Part shown: positions 7,904 to 17,094 of the stretch, piece after piece
Layout: each line of letters opens with the position of its first letter
How positions within the stretch are numbered: position 1 is the first letter of the stretch
Source of the DNA: Litorivivens lipolytica
GTDB taxonomy: Bacteria; Pseudomonadota; Gammaproteobacteria; Pseudomonadales; Spongiibacteraceae
Assembly (NCBI RefSeq): GCF_014191715.1
Contig: NZ_JACHWY010000003.1
Span: 558,001 to 622,000 of the forward strand
Length of the DNA stretch: 64,000 bases
Direction: 5' to 3'
Position numbers and translations under genes: made by a program
Notes under the pieces: generated by a model
Told to the model about the DNA's origin: nothing
Seen by the model: the letters and a program-made list of their open reading frames with translations, nothing else
The model's database searches: none

Positions 7904-10900
7904 ATGAAAACAGCAACACACGATAAAACGATACTGACAATGATCTTCGGCCTGATAACCGCCAGTGCCAATTCGGCGGTGGATATAGCACAAACACCGC
8001 TTTCGCAGGCTACCGGTGCACCGCCCAATATTTTGTTGGCGATAGATGATTCCGGCAGCATGGATTCCGAAGTCCTACTGCCGACCAATGACGGCGCACT
8101 GTGGTGGAATACCGATACTCAAGGTTTTGTGGGCTTAAACGCGAATGACGAAGAAGAAAGCGGCGTACTGAATGTCAACGCCGCCGGTAGCGCCAACGGT
8201 ACCTGGAAAAAATATGTTTACCTTTTTCCGAATGGTACGGGGACGGGAAAACGCATATACGGTGATTCTGACAACGATCACTTTGCCGTCCCGCCAACCG
8301 CAGAATTCGCCTTCGCGCGCTCCCCTGATTTCAATCGCGCCTACTTTAACCCTGCCGATATCTACGCGCCCTGGCCAAGTGCAGGTGACACCGCATGGGT
8401 CAGAATAGACCCCACATCGGCACCCAGCGACCCGGCGCGTGGCGATGCTAGCTTTAATCTAACGCAAAGCATTTCATCCGATTCAACCAACAACGTTTTT
8501 ACGTTTTTCCGTGGCATGAAACTACCAGATGGCTCAACCGTCGATGAAAAAACCAACATGGAAGTGAGTTACTACCCGGCCACCTTTTATCTGAAAGAAG
8601 CACTCCACCCAGATCTTGGTTATACCGGTGCGACGCTCACCGGCAAGGCGCCAGATGGCAGTAACTTGATCGGTTATGAAATTAAATCCGCAAACTTTCA
8701 AACCACCGATCACTACAACGCAATGATCCGCAATTTCGCAAACTGGTTTTCCTATTATCGCAAGCGCCACTTGGCAACGCGGGCTGGTGTTGCCCACTCC
8801 TTTTTTGATGTGCGCAATGCGCGGGTCGGTGAGTTTACGATTAATAATCGTAGTGACGTGACCATGCATGCGCTGTCGGATAGCAGCGAGCGCAATAGTT
8901 TTTTCAATACGGTGTATAGCCGTGGCGGCAACAGTGGCGGAACGCCAAATAGACCTGCTCTGAAACACGCAGGGGATCAACTAAAGCGCACCGGCAGCAG
9001 CGCACCCATTACCCACGCCTGCCAATCCAACGCCGCTATTCTGTTTACCGATGGCTACAGTAATCCGGACGATGTCGGTATCGGCAATGAAGATGGCGAT
9101 AAAGGCGCGCCCTACGCCGACAGTGAGTCAGGCACCATGGCGGATATCGCGATGAAGTATTACGCCAATCATTTGCGCGATGACCTTGACACCGGCAAGG
9201 TGCCTCTACCAGAAGCCTGCAGTCGCAACGATCGCAGTCCGGCACTGGACTGTAACAGCAACCTGCATATGCTGACCTACGCAGTCACCTTGGGTTCGCG
9301 CGGCTTTTTGTTTGATCCGGACAATCCCATCGACCCCTATGCTAATCCGCCGGCCTGGCCAACGGACTTTCCCGTGCGCAGCCCCACGGCGGTGGATGAT
9401 CTCTGGCACGCCACGATTAATGGTCGCGGTCAGCTGTTGAATGCGAGCAAGCCCGTTGAGATTGCCACTAAACTCAAAGCAGCGGTGACCCGAATTCTGC
9501 AATCGGTGGGCTCGGCCTCGGCGGTTGCAACAAACTCCACGCGCCTCGACACCGACACCCTGGTGTTTCAGGCGCGCTACGATAGCCGGGACTGGTCGGG
9601 TCAGATTCTGGCCTACAAAGTTGCTAGCGACGGCAAGCTGGATTCACTGGAATGGTCAACCGACAGCAGTGGTAAAATCCCGGCCTATGATGTCCGCAAA
9701 CTTTTTACATGGTCACCCGCCAATAGCGATGGCGCCGCGTTTACCTGGAACACGCTGGACAGTAGCCAGCAATCTGTGCTGACCGCTGATATAACAGATA
9801 CCGCGGTAGCCTCTGTGCTCGGTCCACAGCGTCTGCAATGGTTGCGTGGAGATCGCCGTCAGGAAGGCTCGAATACCGCTTTTAGAATTCGCAGCAAAGT
9901 GCTGGGGGATGTGATCAATTCCAATCCCTATTTTCACTGGAAGCAGGATTACGGATTTTCGAAATTAGGCGGTACCGAAGGCCCAAGTTATTCCGGGTGG
10001 CTGGAGAGCAAGGCAAGTAAATCCGCAATGATTTACGTGGGCGCCAACGACGGTATGCTGCATGCCTTTAAAGCAAATACCGGTGAAGAACAGTTTGGCT
10101 ATGTGCCGGCCGGTGTATTCAACGCCTTATATACACTCACCAAACCCGACTACAGCCATCGCTATTTTGTCGATGGCTCACCCCGCGTGCTCGACGCCTA
10201 TATCAACAATGCCTGGCGCTCGATACTGATTGGCGCCACTGGCGCAGGCGGGCGCAGTATCTTCGCCCTGGATGTGTCCGACCCCGAGAATTTTGATGCA
10301 GACGATGTGCTCTGGGAATTCTCAACCACGACAAGCAGTACAGACAAACTCGGCGTCGCCATGAGCGAACCGGTCATAGCGCGATTAGAAAGCGGTGACT
10401 GGGTGGCAATATTCGGAAATGGCTACAACAGCGGCGACACAGTAAAACTGTTTATTGTGAATCTTTCAGATGGCAGCCTGCTGAAAGCCATCGACACTAA
10501 AGTCAGTGGCACTGATAACGGTCTGAGCAGCGTGGTGCCGGTGGATGAGGACGGTGACCGCATCACGGATACGGTGTACGCGGGTGACTTGGCAGGCAAT
10601 ATCTGGAAATTTGATCTCACCAGCAGTAACCGCAATGGTTGGGGCGTGGCTTACGGTACGAACACTACCCCGGCCCCCTTATTTGTCGCGCGCGATACCA
10701 GTAATGTTGCCCAGCCCATTACCTCGCGCATTGCCGTGGGTCGCCATCCCGAAGAGGGTGTGATGGTCTACGTCGGCACCGGCAAATATCTGGAGAGCAG
10801 TGATTCCACCGTGGGCGATTCGCCGCAGGTGCAAACCTTCTACGGCCTGCAGGATAAAGGCGCAGTCATCGATAGTCGCAGCGATCTGCAGGAACAAACC

Positions 10901-11431
10901 ATAAGCGCACAGGGCAGTCGCGCTTTGAACGGCACCAACAACCGCGCCAATGCAGATCTTCGCGTGGTCTCCAGCAGCAATGTGGATTACAGCAGCAAAA
11001 AGGGCTGGTACCTCGATCTAAAACTCAGCAGTGCCAGCCACGGCAGCGGCGAGCGAGTGATTGATCAGGCCATTCTGCGCTACGACCGAATTATCTTCGC
11101 CACCATGGCGCCCTCGGCTGACCCCTGTAATTTTGGGGGTACCAGTTGGCTGATGGAGTTGAATGCGATGACCGGCGGGCGATTGGATGAAGCCGTATTT
11201 GATGCCAACGACGATGGGGTGATTAATTCAGCGGATATGATTTCGTCGAACAACACCCTGATCGCACCAAGTGGCAAACACTTCGATGAAATGATTTCCC
11301 GGCCGGGGATTATTGGTGCAGGGGAGAAGGAATATAAATATACGTCGGGGTCGCGGGGGAGTCTGGGGATGACCACCGAGCGCGGTGCGGGCACCGAACT
11401 CGGTCGTCAGTCGTGGTGGCAGTTACGCTAA
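7904..11431 (+). CDS. pilY1: PilY1-type pilus tip adhesin / calcium-binding protein
   Basis: 1175 residues with a signal peptide (about 1-25). A von Willebrand A-like N-terminal part begins NILLAIDDSGSMD, with the MIDAS motif D48-x-S50-x-S52. A C-terminal beta-propeller follows (IYVGANDGMLHAFKA, SILIGATGAGGRSIFALDVSDP), holding a calcium loop DEDGDRITD at 881-889 like that used by PilY1 to control retraction. A second EF-hand/dockerin-like loop DANDDGVINSAD begins at 1100. It acts at the pilus tip or cell surface in adhesion, twitching and surface sensing. It closes the pilVWXY1 cluster; no pilE follows. Confidence 0.95.
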   Translation: MKTATHDKTILTMIFGLITASANSAVDIAQTPLSQATGAPPNILLAIDDSGSMDSEVLLPTNDGALWWNTDTQGFVGLNANDEEESGVLNVNAAGSANGTWKKYVYLFPNGTGTGKRIYGDSDNDHFAVPPTAEFAFARSPDFNRAYFNPADIYAPWPSAGDTAWVRIDPTSAPSDPARGDASFNLTQSISSDSTNNVFTFFRGMKLPDGSTVDEKTNMEVSYYPATFYLKEALHPDLGYTGATLTGKAPDGSNLIGYEIKSANFQTTDHYNAMIRNFANWFSYYRKRHLATRAGVAHSFFDVRNARVGEFTINNRSDVTMHALSDSSERNSFFNTVYSRGGNSGGTPNRPALKHAGDQLKRTGSSAPITHACQSNAAILFTDGYSNPDDVGIGNEDGDKGAPYADSESGTMADIAMKYYANHLRDDLDTGKVPLPEACSRNDRSPALDCNSNLHMLTYAVTLGSRGFLFDPDNPIDPYANPPAWPTDFPVRSPTAVDDLWHATINGRGQLLNASKPVEIATKLKAAVTRILQSVGSASAVATNSTRLDTDTLVFQARYDSRDWSGQILAYKVASDGKLDSLEWSTDSSGKIPAYDVRKLFTWSPANSDGAAFTWNTLDSSQQSVLTADITDTAVASVLGPQRLQWLRGDRRQEGSNTAFRIRSKVLGDVINSNPYFHWKQDYGFSKLGGTEGPSYSGWLESKASKSAMIYVGANDGMLHAFKANTGEEQFGYVPAGVFNALYTLTKPDYSHRYFVDGSPRVLDAYINNAWRSILIGATGAGGRSIFALDVSDPENFDADDVLWEFSTTTSSTDKLGVAMSEPVIARLESGDWVAIFGNGYNSGDTVKLFIVNLSDGSLLKAIDTKVSGTDNGLSSVVPVDEDGDRITDTVYAGDLAGNIWKFDLTSSNRNGWGVAYGTNTTPAPLFVARDTSNVAQPITSRIAVGRHPEEGVMVYVGTGKYLESSDSTVGDSPQVQTFYGLQDKGAVIDSRSDLQEQTISAQGSRALNGTNNRANADLRVVSSSNVDYSSKKGWYLDLKLSSASHGSGERVIDQAILRYDRIIFATMAPSADPCNFGGTSWLMELNAMTGGRLDEAVFDANDDGVINSADMISSNNTLIAPSGKHFDEMISRPGIIGAGEKEYKYTSGSRGSLGMTTERGAGTELGRQSWWQLR

Positions 11432-11437
11432 ATTATC

Positions 11438-11525
11438 CGTCATTGCGAGGAGCGAAGCGACGCGGCAATCTCGTCGAGTTCAGCACGGCGTGCATGAAGA
11501 TTGCTTCGCTACGCTTGCAACGACG
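11438..11525. repeat. Dispersed palindromic repeat (GTCATTGCGAGG family), paired copy
   Basis: Left arm 11438-11471 (CGTCATTGCGAGGAGCGAAG and onward to GGCAATCT) faces right arm 11498-11525 (AGATTGCTTCGCTACGCTTG then CAACGACG). The arms can form a long imperfect stem. It fills the convergent gap between pilY1 and TonB receptor 1, beginning 7 bases after one stop and ending 8 before the other, so it may act as a transcript end. Other copies lie at 23818-23908, 23938-24029 and 26817-26851. Confidence 0.85.
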
Positions 11526-11532
11526 AGGGATA

Positions 11533-13815
11533 TCAAAACCGATACCGCCCCTCAACATAAATCACCTTGGTCGGTTCAATCGTCGCCCGGTAACCGCCCG
11601 CATCGAGGGCGGACGGTGAGCCGATACCAATGGTGGTCTCATCGGTGAGGTTGCGACCCACCAAAGCCACGTTCCAATTCTCGGCCACATCACCCAGCGC
11701 AATTCGGGCATTCACTTTCTCAACGTCTTCCTGCAAACCGCGCGGGTCAAGATCGCCTGAAGTAAAATGCTCGCCCTTGTGGCTGACATCCACGCCGAGC
11801 TCCAGCGCCAGGCTGTCGCCGATGGGTTGGGTGTAAGTCCCGGAGAGGGTCGCCGTCCATTCGGGCGTGTGCTGGTTTTCGCGGCCGGTGAGATCACAGG
11901 TGCCGGTGTTGGGATCTTCGTTGGGCGCGCCGGTATAGCAGGGGCCATCCTTATAATCCAGCCACTCAAAGTCGAGATAGGCCAGTGAACCGCTAAGCAT
12001 AAACTTCTCGGTGAGCAGCCAGCGGCCATCCAACTCAATGCCCTGCGTCAAGGCGCTACCGGCGTTGGTTACGGTAAAGCCCGCCACGCCGTCGAACACG
12101 CTCACCTGCATGTCTTCGTATTCAACCCGATATACAGCCACATTCAACTCGGCCGCGCCATCGGCCAAACGCATTTTTGCGCCGACTTCCCAGGCATCGG
12201 CCAACTCGTCTTCAAATTCAAAGTTGGTGGCGCCGCCATTGGGGCCAGTGCTATCGTTGTTGTTCCGCGCATCGTAACTGCCCGACTTCGCGCCACGGGT
12301 AAAGCCCACGTAGGTCATGATGTCTTCGGTCACATCCCACTGCAGATTCACCGAGGGCAGGGTCACAGAAACGTCACGCTCACCGCTCAAGGTGTGCTTG
12401 TTAATGAGCAGGGCATTCAGCACGGTCGCGGTCACCGGATTGGCATCGTTCTGGGTACCGGGCTCGTAAACATCAAACTTGCGATAACCGGTTTTTTCTT
12501 CCACTACGTGGCGAACACCGAGGGTAGTGCGCAGGGAAGACGTCCAGTTAAGCGTTACCTGCACAAAGGCCGACCAGGCGTCACTGTCGATGCTAAAATC
12601 ACGCGCCAGATCCGCTTTTACGTTCTCGGCGGTGTTGATGGCGCAATTGCCAAAATCCTGTACTGCACCGTTGCGGATATTCAGCGGCGAGGATTCATCA
12701 AACTGTAGCTCGCTGGTCTGGTAATAGGCGCCGACGATGTAATCCAGAAAACCGCCGGTCGCAGACGCAAAGCGGAACTCCTGGCTGAACTGGTCGTATT
12801 CCTCGAGGCCCAGCAGCGGCACTGTATCAAAACTGCTCGAGTCAGCGTCGAACAGATCTTCCGATTCAAAGCCGGACCAGCCGCTGGTCGAGGTTAAGGT
12901 GCCCGGCTCGAAGTTCATATCCACGTTAAGGGTGTAGTTATAGGTATCGATCTCTGCGAATTCCTTCGCATCGGTGTTCTTCACCCGGTTCAATTCAATA
13001 TCTTCGCCGCTACAGCCGGTCAGGGCGCTGGCGTGGGTAAATTCAAAGGTACGCCCGCGCTGCTCGCGATTGGAGTGCTCCAGCTTCAGGTAGGCTTCGG
13101 CCCAGTCCAGCGGATACCAGCCGAGGGTCAGGCGCATGGCCTTTTCATCTACGGCAGGCTCATCGCGTTTCAGGTTTTCATTTTCGAGGTAGCCTTCCTC
13201 GTTACGCATCCGGCCAGCCAAGCGAAAGCCGAAGTTGTCGGTTACCGGCACCGAGACCATGGCCGACACTTCATCGCGGTCGTTGTCGCGGCCACTGGGC
13301 ACGCCCACCAAACCACTGACCATGCCTTCAAATTCCTGCCCCGGTCGCCCGGACACAATATTCAGCGCCCCGGCAATGGCGTTCTTGCCAAACAGAATCG
13401 ACTGCGGCCCACGAAGTACTTCCACCCGTTCAATATCCATAAACGCCGCCCGGGTTTGGTGGGGGCGGCCGAGGTGAATACCATCCGCGAAGATGCCCAC
13501 CGACAGCTCAAAGCCCTGATTCGAGCCCGAACCCACGCCGCGCATATACACGTTGGGGATCAAGCCGCCCGGTACCAACTTGAAGTTGGGGGTGTACTCC
13601 GACAGATCCGCCATATTGCTGATGCCGGCCTTGTTCAGCTTGTCGCCGCTGACCGCCGACACCGACACGGGAACATCACTGAGGGATTCGGCCCGCTTCT
13701 GGGCGGTCACCACCACTTCCTCCAGCACGGGTTTGGCCGTGGCGACGCCCGCGAGGGTGGAACCGGCAAGGGAATAGGCCATCAGCTGTGGCCAGCGAAG
13801 GGTACGCTTACGCAT
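11533..13815 (-). CDS. TonB-dependent receptor (1)
   Basis: 760 residues from ATG 13815, which follows AAGGATTGATC; the frame opens two codons earlier with TTG. Signal peptide to about residue 29, TonB box region EEVVVTAQKRAESLSDVP, plug domain with the usual VEVLRGPQSILFGKNAIAG, and a 22-strand barrel ending in YVEGRYRF with terminal Phe. It imports a bulky ligand across the outer membrane using TonB energy. The subfamily is common near sterol, hydrocarbon and xenobiotic genes, but the ligand cannot be read from sequence. It is divergent from the luciferase-like oxidoreductase, which may share regulation. Confidence 0.95.
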   Translation of the reverse strand: MRKRTLRWPQLMAYSLAGSTLAGVATAKPVLEEVVVTAQKRAESLSDVPVSVSAVSGDKLNKAGISNMADLSEYTPNFKLVPGGLIPNVYMRGVGSGSNQGFELSVGIFADGIHLGRPHQTRAAFMDIERVEVLRGPQSILFGKNAIAGALNIVSGRPGQEFEGMVSGLVGVPSGRDNDRDEVSAMVSVPVTDNFGFRLAGRMRNEEGYLENENLKRDEPAVDEKAMRLTLGWYPLDWAEAYLKLEHSNREQRGRTFEFTHASALTGCSGEDIELNRVKNTDAKEFAEIDTYNYTLNVDMNFEPGTLTSTSGWSGFESEDLFDADSSSFDTVPLLGLEEYDQFSQEFRFASATGGFLDYIVGAYYQTSELQFDESSPLNIRNGAVQDFGNCAINTAENVKADLARDFSIDSDAWSAFVQVTLNWTSSLRTTLGVRHVVEEKTGYRKFDVYEPGTQNDANPVTATVLNALLINKHTLSGERDVSVTLPSVNLQWDVTEDIMTYVGFTRGAKSGSYDARNNNDSTGPNGGATNFEFEDELADAWEVGAKMRLADGAAELNVAVYRVEYEDMQVSVFDGVAGFTVTNAGSALTQGIELDGRWLLTEKFMLSGSLAYLDFEWLDYKDGPCYTGAPNEDPNTGTCDLTGRENQHTPEWTATLSGTYTQPIGDSLALELGVDVSHKGEHFTSGDLDPRGLQEDVEKVNARIALGDVAENWNVALVGRNLTDETTIGIGSPSALDAGGYRATIEPTKVIYVEGRYRF

Positions 13816-13953
13816 GATCAATCCTTACATTGTTATTATTGGGCTTGCTCATCCTGAGCCTTTGGTTAATTTTTACCCTGATTCTTACAGATTGTCCACG
13901 CATAGCGCCGCTGTTAGTGCGTAAAGTGAAAAGACACAGCTAAGGAAAACGCG

Positions 13954-14928
13954 ATGCCCAGCTCTTTACGACTCAATATGACCGGTGCCGAGACCGATCC
14001 CACCCAACGCTCTGCCCGCTATCAGGCCGCCATCGAGATGGCCGAATACGCCGACAAACACGGTTTTAACTACATCAATGTGGAAGAGCACCACTGCGCC
14101 CAGAACGGTTGGCTACCCTCACCACTGACCATGGCCTCTGCCATTGCCGCTCGTACCCAAAACGCTGGCATCGGCATCATGGCCTTGCTGGTCTCACTCT
14201 ACGACCCGGTGCGCCTCGCCGAAGACGTTGCCGTAATCGACCTGATCAGCCGTGGCCGACTCAGCTTTATCGCCGGCCTCGGCTACCGCGAAATCGAATT
14301 CCACGCCCTCGACAAACCCTTTGCCGAACGCGGCAAATGGATGGATCATGTGCTCGACACCCTGCTCAAAGCCTGGGGCGACGAACCCTTCGAGTATCGC
14401 GGTGAAATGATCACCGTCACGCCCAAGCCCTACACCCGGCCCCACCCCATGTTTCTGGTCGGTGGCATGAGCAAGGTCGCCGCCCGCCGCGCTGCCCGCT
14501 TCGGCTTGCCCTTTTCACCGCCCATGTATGACGCCGAGCTGGAGGCCTACTACTACGAACAGCTCAAAGCCCACGGTAAGCAGGGCTTTATGGTGGCGCC
14601 GCCTGAAGACTTTGCTCTCTGGTTTGTAGACGAAAACCCCGACGCCGCCTGGGCCGAAATCGGTCATCACTTTTTGAATGAAGTACAGGAATACAACAGC
14701 TGGAAACGCGCCGGCCTTGCCCGCCCCATGGAAATGCCCAGTGCCAGCGTCGAAGAAATTCGCGCCAGCGGCCGCTACGAAATTGTTACGCCGGAAGAGT
14801 GCATCGAGCGGATGCAGGCGGACAAAGACAAAAATGCTGTGCTGCACCCGCTGGTAGGCGGCATGCCGCTGGAGCGGGGGTGGAGGTCATTGGAATTGTA
14901 TTGTGAAAAGGTGCTGCCGGCTTTGTAG
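13954..14928 (+). CDS. LLM class flavin-dependent oxidoreductase
   Basis: 324 residues of the bacterial luciferase-like TIM-barrel family. Typical blocks are FNYINVEEHHCAQNGWLPSP near residues 38-57, RLAEDVAVIDLISRGRLSFI, the GLGYREIEFHALD region, and PHPMFLVGGMSKVAARRAAR. Such enzymes use FMNH2 (or F420 in some branches) to oxidise a small organic substrate. ATG 13954 follows AAGGAAAACGCG. It stands alone, divergent from TonB receptor 1; substrate import and oxidation may be linked, but that is inference. Confidence 0.9.
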   Translation: MPSSLRLNMTGAETDPTQRSARYQAAIEMAEYADKHGFNYINVEEHHCAQNGWLPSPLTMASAIAARTQNAGIGIMALLVSLYDPVRLAEDVAVIDLISRGRLSFIAGLGYREIEFHALDKPFAERGKWMDHVLDTLLKAWGDEPFEYRGEMITVTPKPYTRPHPMFLVGGMSKVAARRAARFGLPFSPPMYDAELEAYYYEQLKAHGKQGFMVAPPEDFALWFVDENPDAAWAEIGHHFLNEVQEYNSWKRAGLARPMEMPSASVEEIRASGRYEIVTPEECIERMQADKDKNAVLHPLVGGMPLERGWRSLELYCEKVLPAL

Positions 14929-14949
14929 AGCGATTGGCAGTCAGACCGC

Positions 14950-15573
14950 TTACAAATTCTTTTTGTAATCCGCGTTCACGGCGGCATCCACTGCCATCGC
15001 TATTGCCGCCTGCTTGAGCTTCCCCTGACCGGTGTTGCGCGCAATCTGTTTGCCAAACTTGATGTTTAGCGGTTTTTGCCACGCCTCGGGTTGCCAGGTT
15101 TTGCTTCGCTTGAATGCTTTTGCACAATGGAAAAAGCATTCGGCAATTTCTACCTGAATCAGCAATAGTGCCGGCTTGCCGTTTGCGGCCATGTCCTTGC
15201 AAAGGCGCTCATCCTTGTACAGCGTTGCCTTGCCATTAATGCGCAGAGTCTCTTCCGTGCCGGGTACGATAAATAGCAAACCGATATTGCCTGTCTCCAA
15301 AATATTGCTGAGCCCGTGCAGCAACTTGTTGCCTGGGCGCTCGGGAATAAGCAAAGTGTTCTTATCGACAATTCGGACAAACCCTTCAGCGTCGCCCTTG
15401 GGCGATACGGTCACATTGCCACTACTGCCGGAAGTTGCGATCAAAAGCAGCGGGGATTTGCTAATAAAAGCCTCTGCCTCCTCAAACAATTCCCCGGAGA
15501 TTTTCTGCTTTACCAGATCGTGAGGCTCGCCAAGCAGTGTGCGCAATGCTTGCTCGGATTCAATACGCTGCAT
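14950..15573 (-). CDS. Pyridoxamine 5'-phosphate oxidase-family (PPOX) flavoprotein
   Basis: 207 residues. The split-barrel FMN-binding fold is indicated by FISKSPLLLIATSGSSGNVTVSPKGD (key part LIATSGSSGNVTVSPKGD), LLIPERPGNKLLHGLSNIL, IGLLFIVPGTEETLRINGKA, and a C-terminal CAKAFKRSKTWQPEAW. This pattern fits the DR2398/MSMEG_1061-type subgroup rather than the PdxH enzyme of vitamin B6 synthesis. The reaction is unknown. The C-terminal 40 residues beyond the core are not conserved to my eye. It is convergent with the luciferase-like gene. Confidence 0.85.
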   Translation of the reverse strand: MQRIESEQALRTLLGEPHDLVKQKISGELFEEAEAFISKSPLLLIATSGSSGNVTVSPKGDAEGFVRIVDKNTLLIPERPGNKLLHGLSNILETGNIGLLFIVPGTEETLRINGKATLYKDERLCKDMAANGKPALLLIQVEIAECFFHCAKAFKRSKTWQPEAWQKPLNIKFGKQIARNTGQGKLKQAAIAMAVDAAVNADYKKNL

Positions 15574-15615
15574 AAGTGGCTCGCTGTAGTTGTCGATAAG
15601 CTAGCCTGCCCGGAT

Positions 15616-16464
15616 TTACTCAGCCGGGCAAGTCTGGGGCGTACCGGCCCGGAAAGGCATAATGCCCTCAATCGCAATAACGTTCTCGACTTCCAACACA
15701 TCGGGCAAGCCCTCAGCCTGACAGCCAAACTCAGCAAGCTTCAACTTCAGGTTAACGCGATGCGTGCGCGGCCCCATGCTAGCGTCACTAAAGCGATCTT
15801 CCCGTTCCAGGCAGGAAGGGTAGGCCGAGCTCGGGATCGTATTGCAGGAAAGCGGTGAGGAGCCCAACATCGGTTGCGTGTTCACGTAAGTATCAACGGC
15901 TTTGACCAGCGCCGTTGAGGCGTGTTCAGAATCTAGCTGGTAGCTACCTTCCGCCAGCGGTGCGCTGAAGACATCCTGCACGTTTCGCCGAACACTGAAG
16001 GCGCCGCTATCCCCATACGACATACTGACCGTAGAAGGCTGACACTCGGCAAACACACCAAAGCACATCGCCGGGTTTTCAAAGAAGTAGGCAATGTCAT
16101 ACACAACAAGGCCCTTAATTCCGGGCGCCTTTACATAGGGGATGGAGAGCTTAACGTCGTAAAAGCTGGGAAGAGGAGCGCTGTCATACATTGTGCTCTC
16201 AATCACCTGGCCAAGAGACAACAGCAGCACATGATTATTTTCGCCTTTGGTTAAAACATTCGGTGCCTCAGCCAATGTGTAGCCCGGTGGCAGCAGTTTT
16301 TGGATCACGGCTTTCGGCTGCGGAACAATGATATCGAAAAACTGGAAAGTGCCTGAGGCAAAATCCGAGTCTGCATCCTGCGCAAATGCTGCCGCACTAA
16401 AAAGACCGCTGAAAGAAAGCAGGGCTACTACAAAGAGAGCGTGAGCTTTATGAATTTTTATCAT
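15616..16464 (-). CDS. Hypothetical exported protein, possible acetoacetate decarboxylase-like fold
   Basis: 282 residues from ATG 16464, preceded by GGGGAAAATAAGAAGA; ATG 16482 would add six residues. A clear signal peptide (AHALFVVALLSFSGLFSAAA, cut near AFAQ) sends it to the periplasm. After it, FQFFDIIVPQPKAVIQKLLPPGYTLA (core IQKLLPPGYTLAE) and later strands resemble acetoacetate decarboxylase-like proteins, but I cannot confirm a catalytic Lys, so this is only a guess. Five Cys in the second half may form disulfides. First of three unfamiliar genes in an AT-richer stretch. Confidence 0.7.
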   Translation of the reverse strand: MIKIHKAHALFVVALLSFSGLFSAAAFAQDADSDFASGTFQFFDIIVPQPKAVIQKLLPPGYTLAEAPNVLTKGENNHVLLLSLGQVIESTMYDSAPLPSFYDVKLSIPYVKAPGIKGLVVYDIAYFFENPAMCFGVFAECQPSTVSMSYGDSGAFSVRRNVQDVFSAPLAEGSYQLDSEHASTALVKAVDTYVNTQPMLGSSPLSCNTIPSSAYPSCLEREDRFSDASMGPRTHRVNLKLKLAEFGCQAEGLPDVLEVENVIAIEGIMPFRAGTPQTCPAE

Positions 16465-16567
16465 TCTTCTTATTTTCCCCATTGTCGATTGTATTTTGAT
16501 TTATAGAAAGAGTTTACGGAACATCGAGCGCAAAGAAATCGAAGCCGATCACGAGTTGCAGAGCGCG

Positions 16568-16993
16568 CTAGAGAGAAGATGCATAGTACAGGGCAGATCC
16601 TGTGAGAATGGCTGCTCCTGCCAAGAACAGCAGAGGGTGGGCTATGACGAATGCTCCGCAGCCTCCCCCAAGGCTTTTTGCTACACTCCATAAACCGAGA
16701 AGATGTGCATTTTTCAGGATTGCGTGTCCACGTCTGCTCGACTTACGTTCTTTAATTTTAGCTTTAATAGACTTTCGGTTTGAAGAAGCTTTTTTTAAAG
16801 CTGAAGAAGAACGGGTGGAGTGCTTTTCTACTTTTGAATATGCCACACTGCAGCATGGGCATTGCCATACTGGATTAGTGTCAGTCGCTTTTCTTTGATG
16901 TCCACACGCGCCACAAACGATTGATGAGGCGGAGCGGGATCTTTTGCTGACATATTGATGAGTTTGTTTGCTCTTCTTGCTTGTTATTATCAT
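16568..16993 (-). CDS. Small zinc-ribbon protein with C-terminal membrane segments
   Basis: 141 residues. N-terminal zinc ribbon C-GA-C (residues 27-30) and C-PC-C with the pattern CGACGHQRKATDTNPVWQCP then CCSVAYSK, seen in many small gammaproteobacterial proteins of unknown role. A very basic Ser/Lys/Arg linker (about 57-88) follows, then one or two hydrophobic helices (AFVIAHPLLFLAGAAILTGS). It probably sits in the inner membrane with the ribbon in the cytosol. The ribosome site is weak. Function unknown. Confidence 0.65.
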   Translation of the reverse strand: MIITSKKSKQTHQYVSKRSRSASSIVCGACGHQRKATDTNPVWQCPCCSVAYSKVEKHSTRSSSALKKASSNRKSIKAKIKERKSSRRGHAILKNAHLLGLWSVAKSLGGGCGAFVIAHPLLFLAGAAILTGSALYYASSL

Positions 16994-17094
16994 TTGATTT
17001 TCTGTAATAGAGTTCGTTACTTGTGTCTTACGGTCGCCGAATGTGTAGAAGAAAAAGTTTTGCTAACTAAAGTGTTGTAGGCCTACGATTCAGA

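Noticed and set aside
13033-13857. 274-codon plus-strand frame
   Set aside because: Antisense to TonB receptor 1, no recognisable domain.
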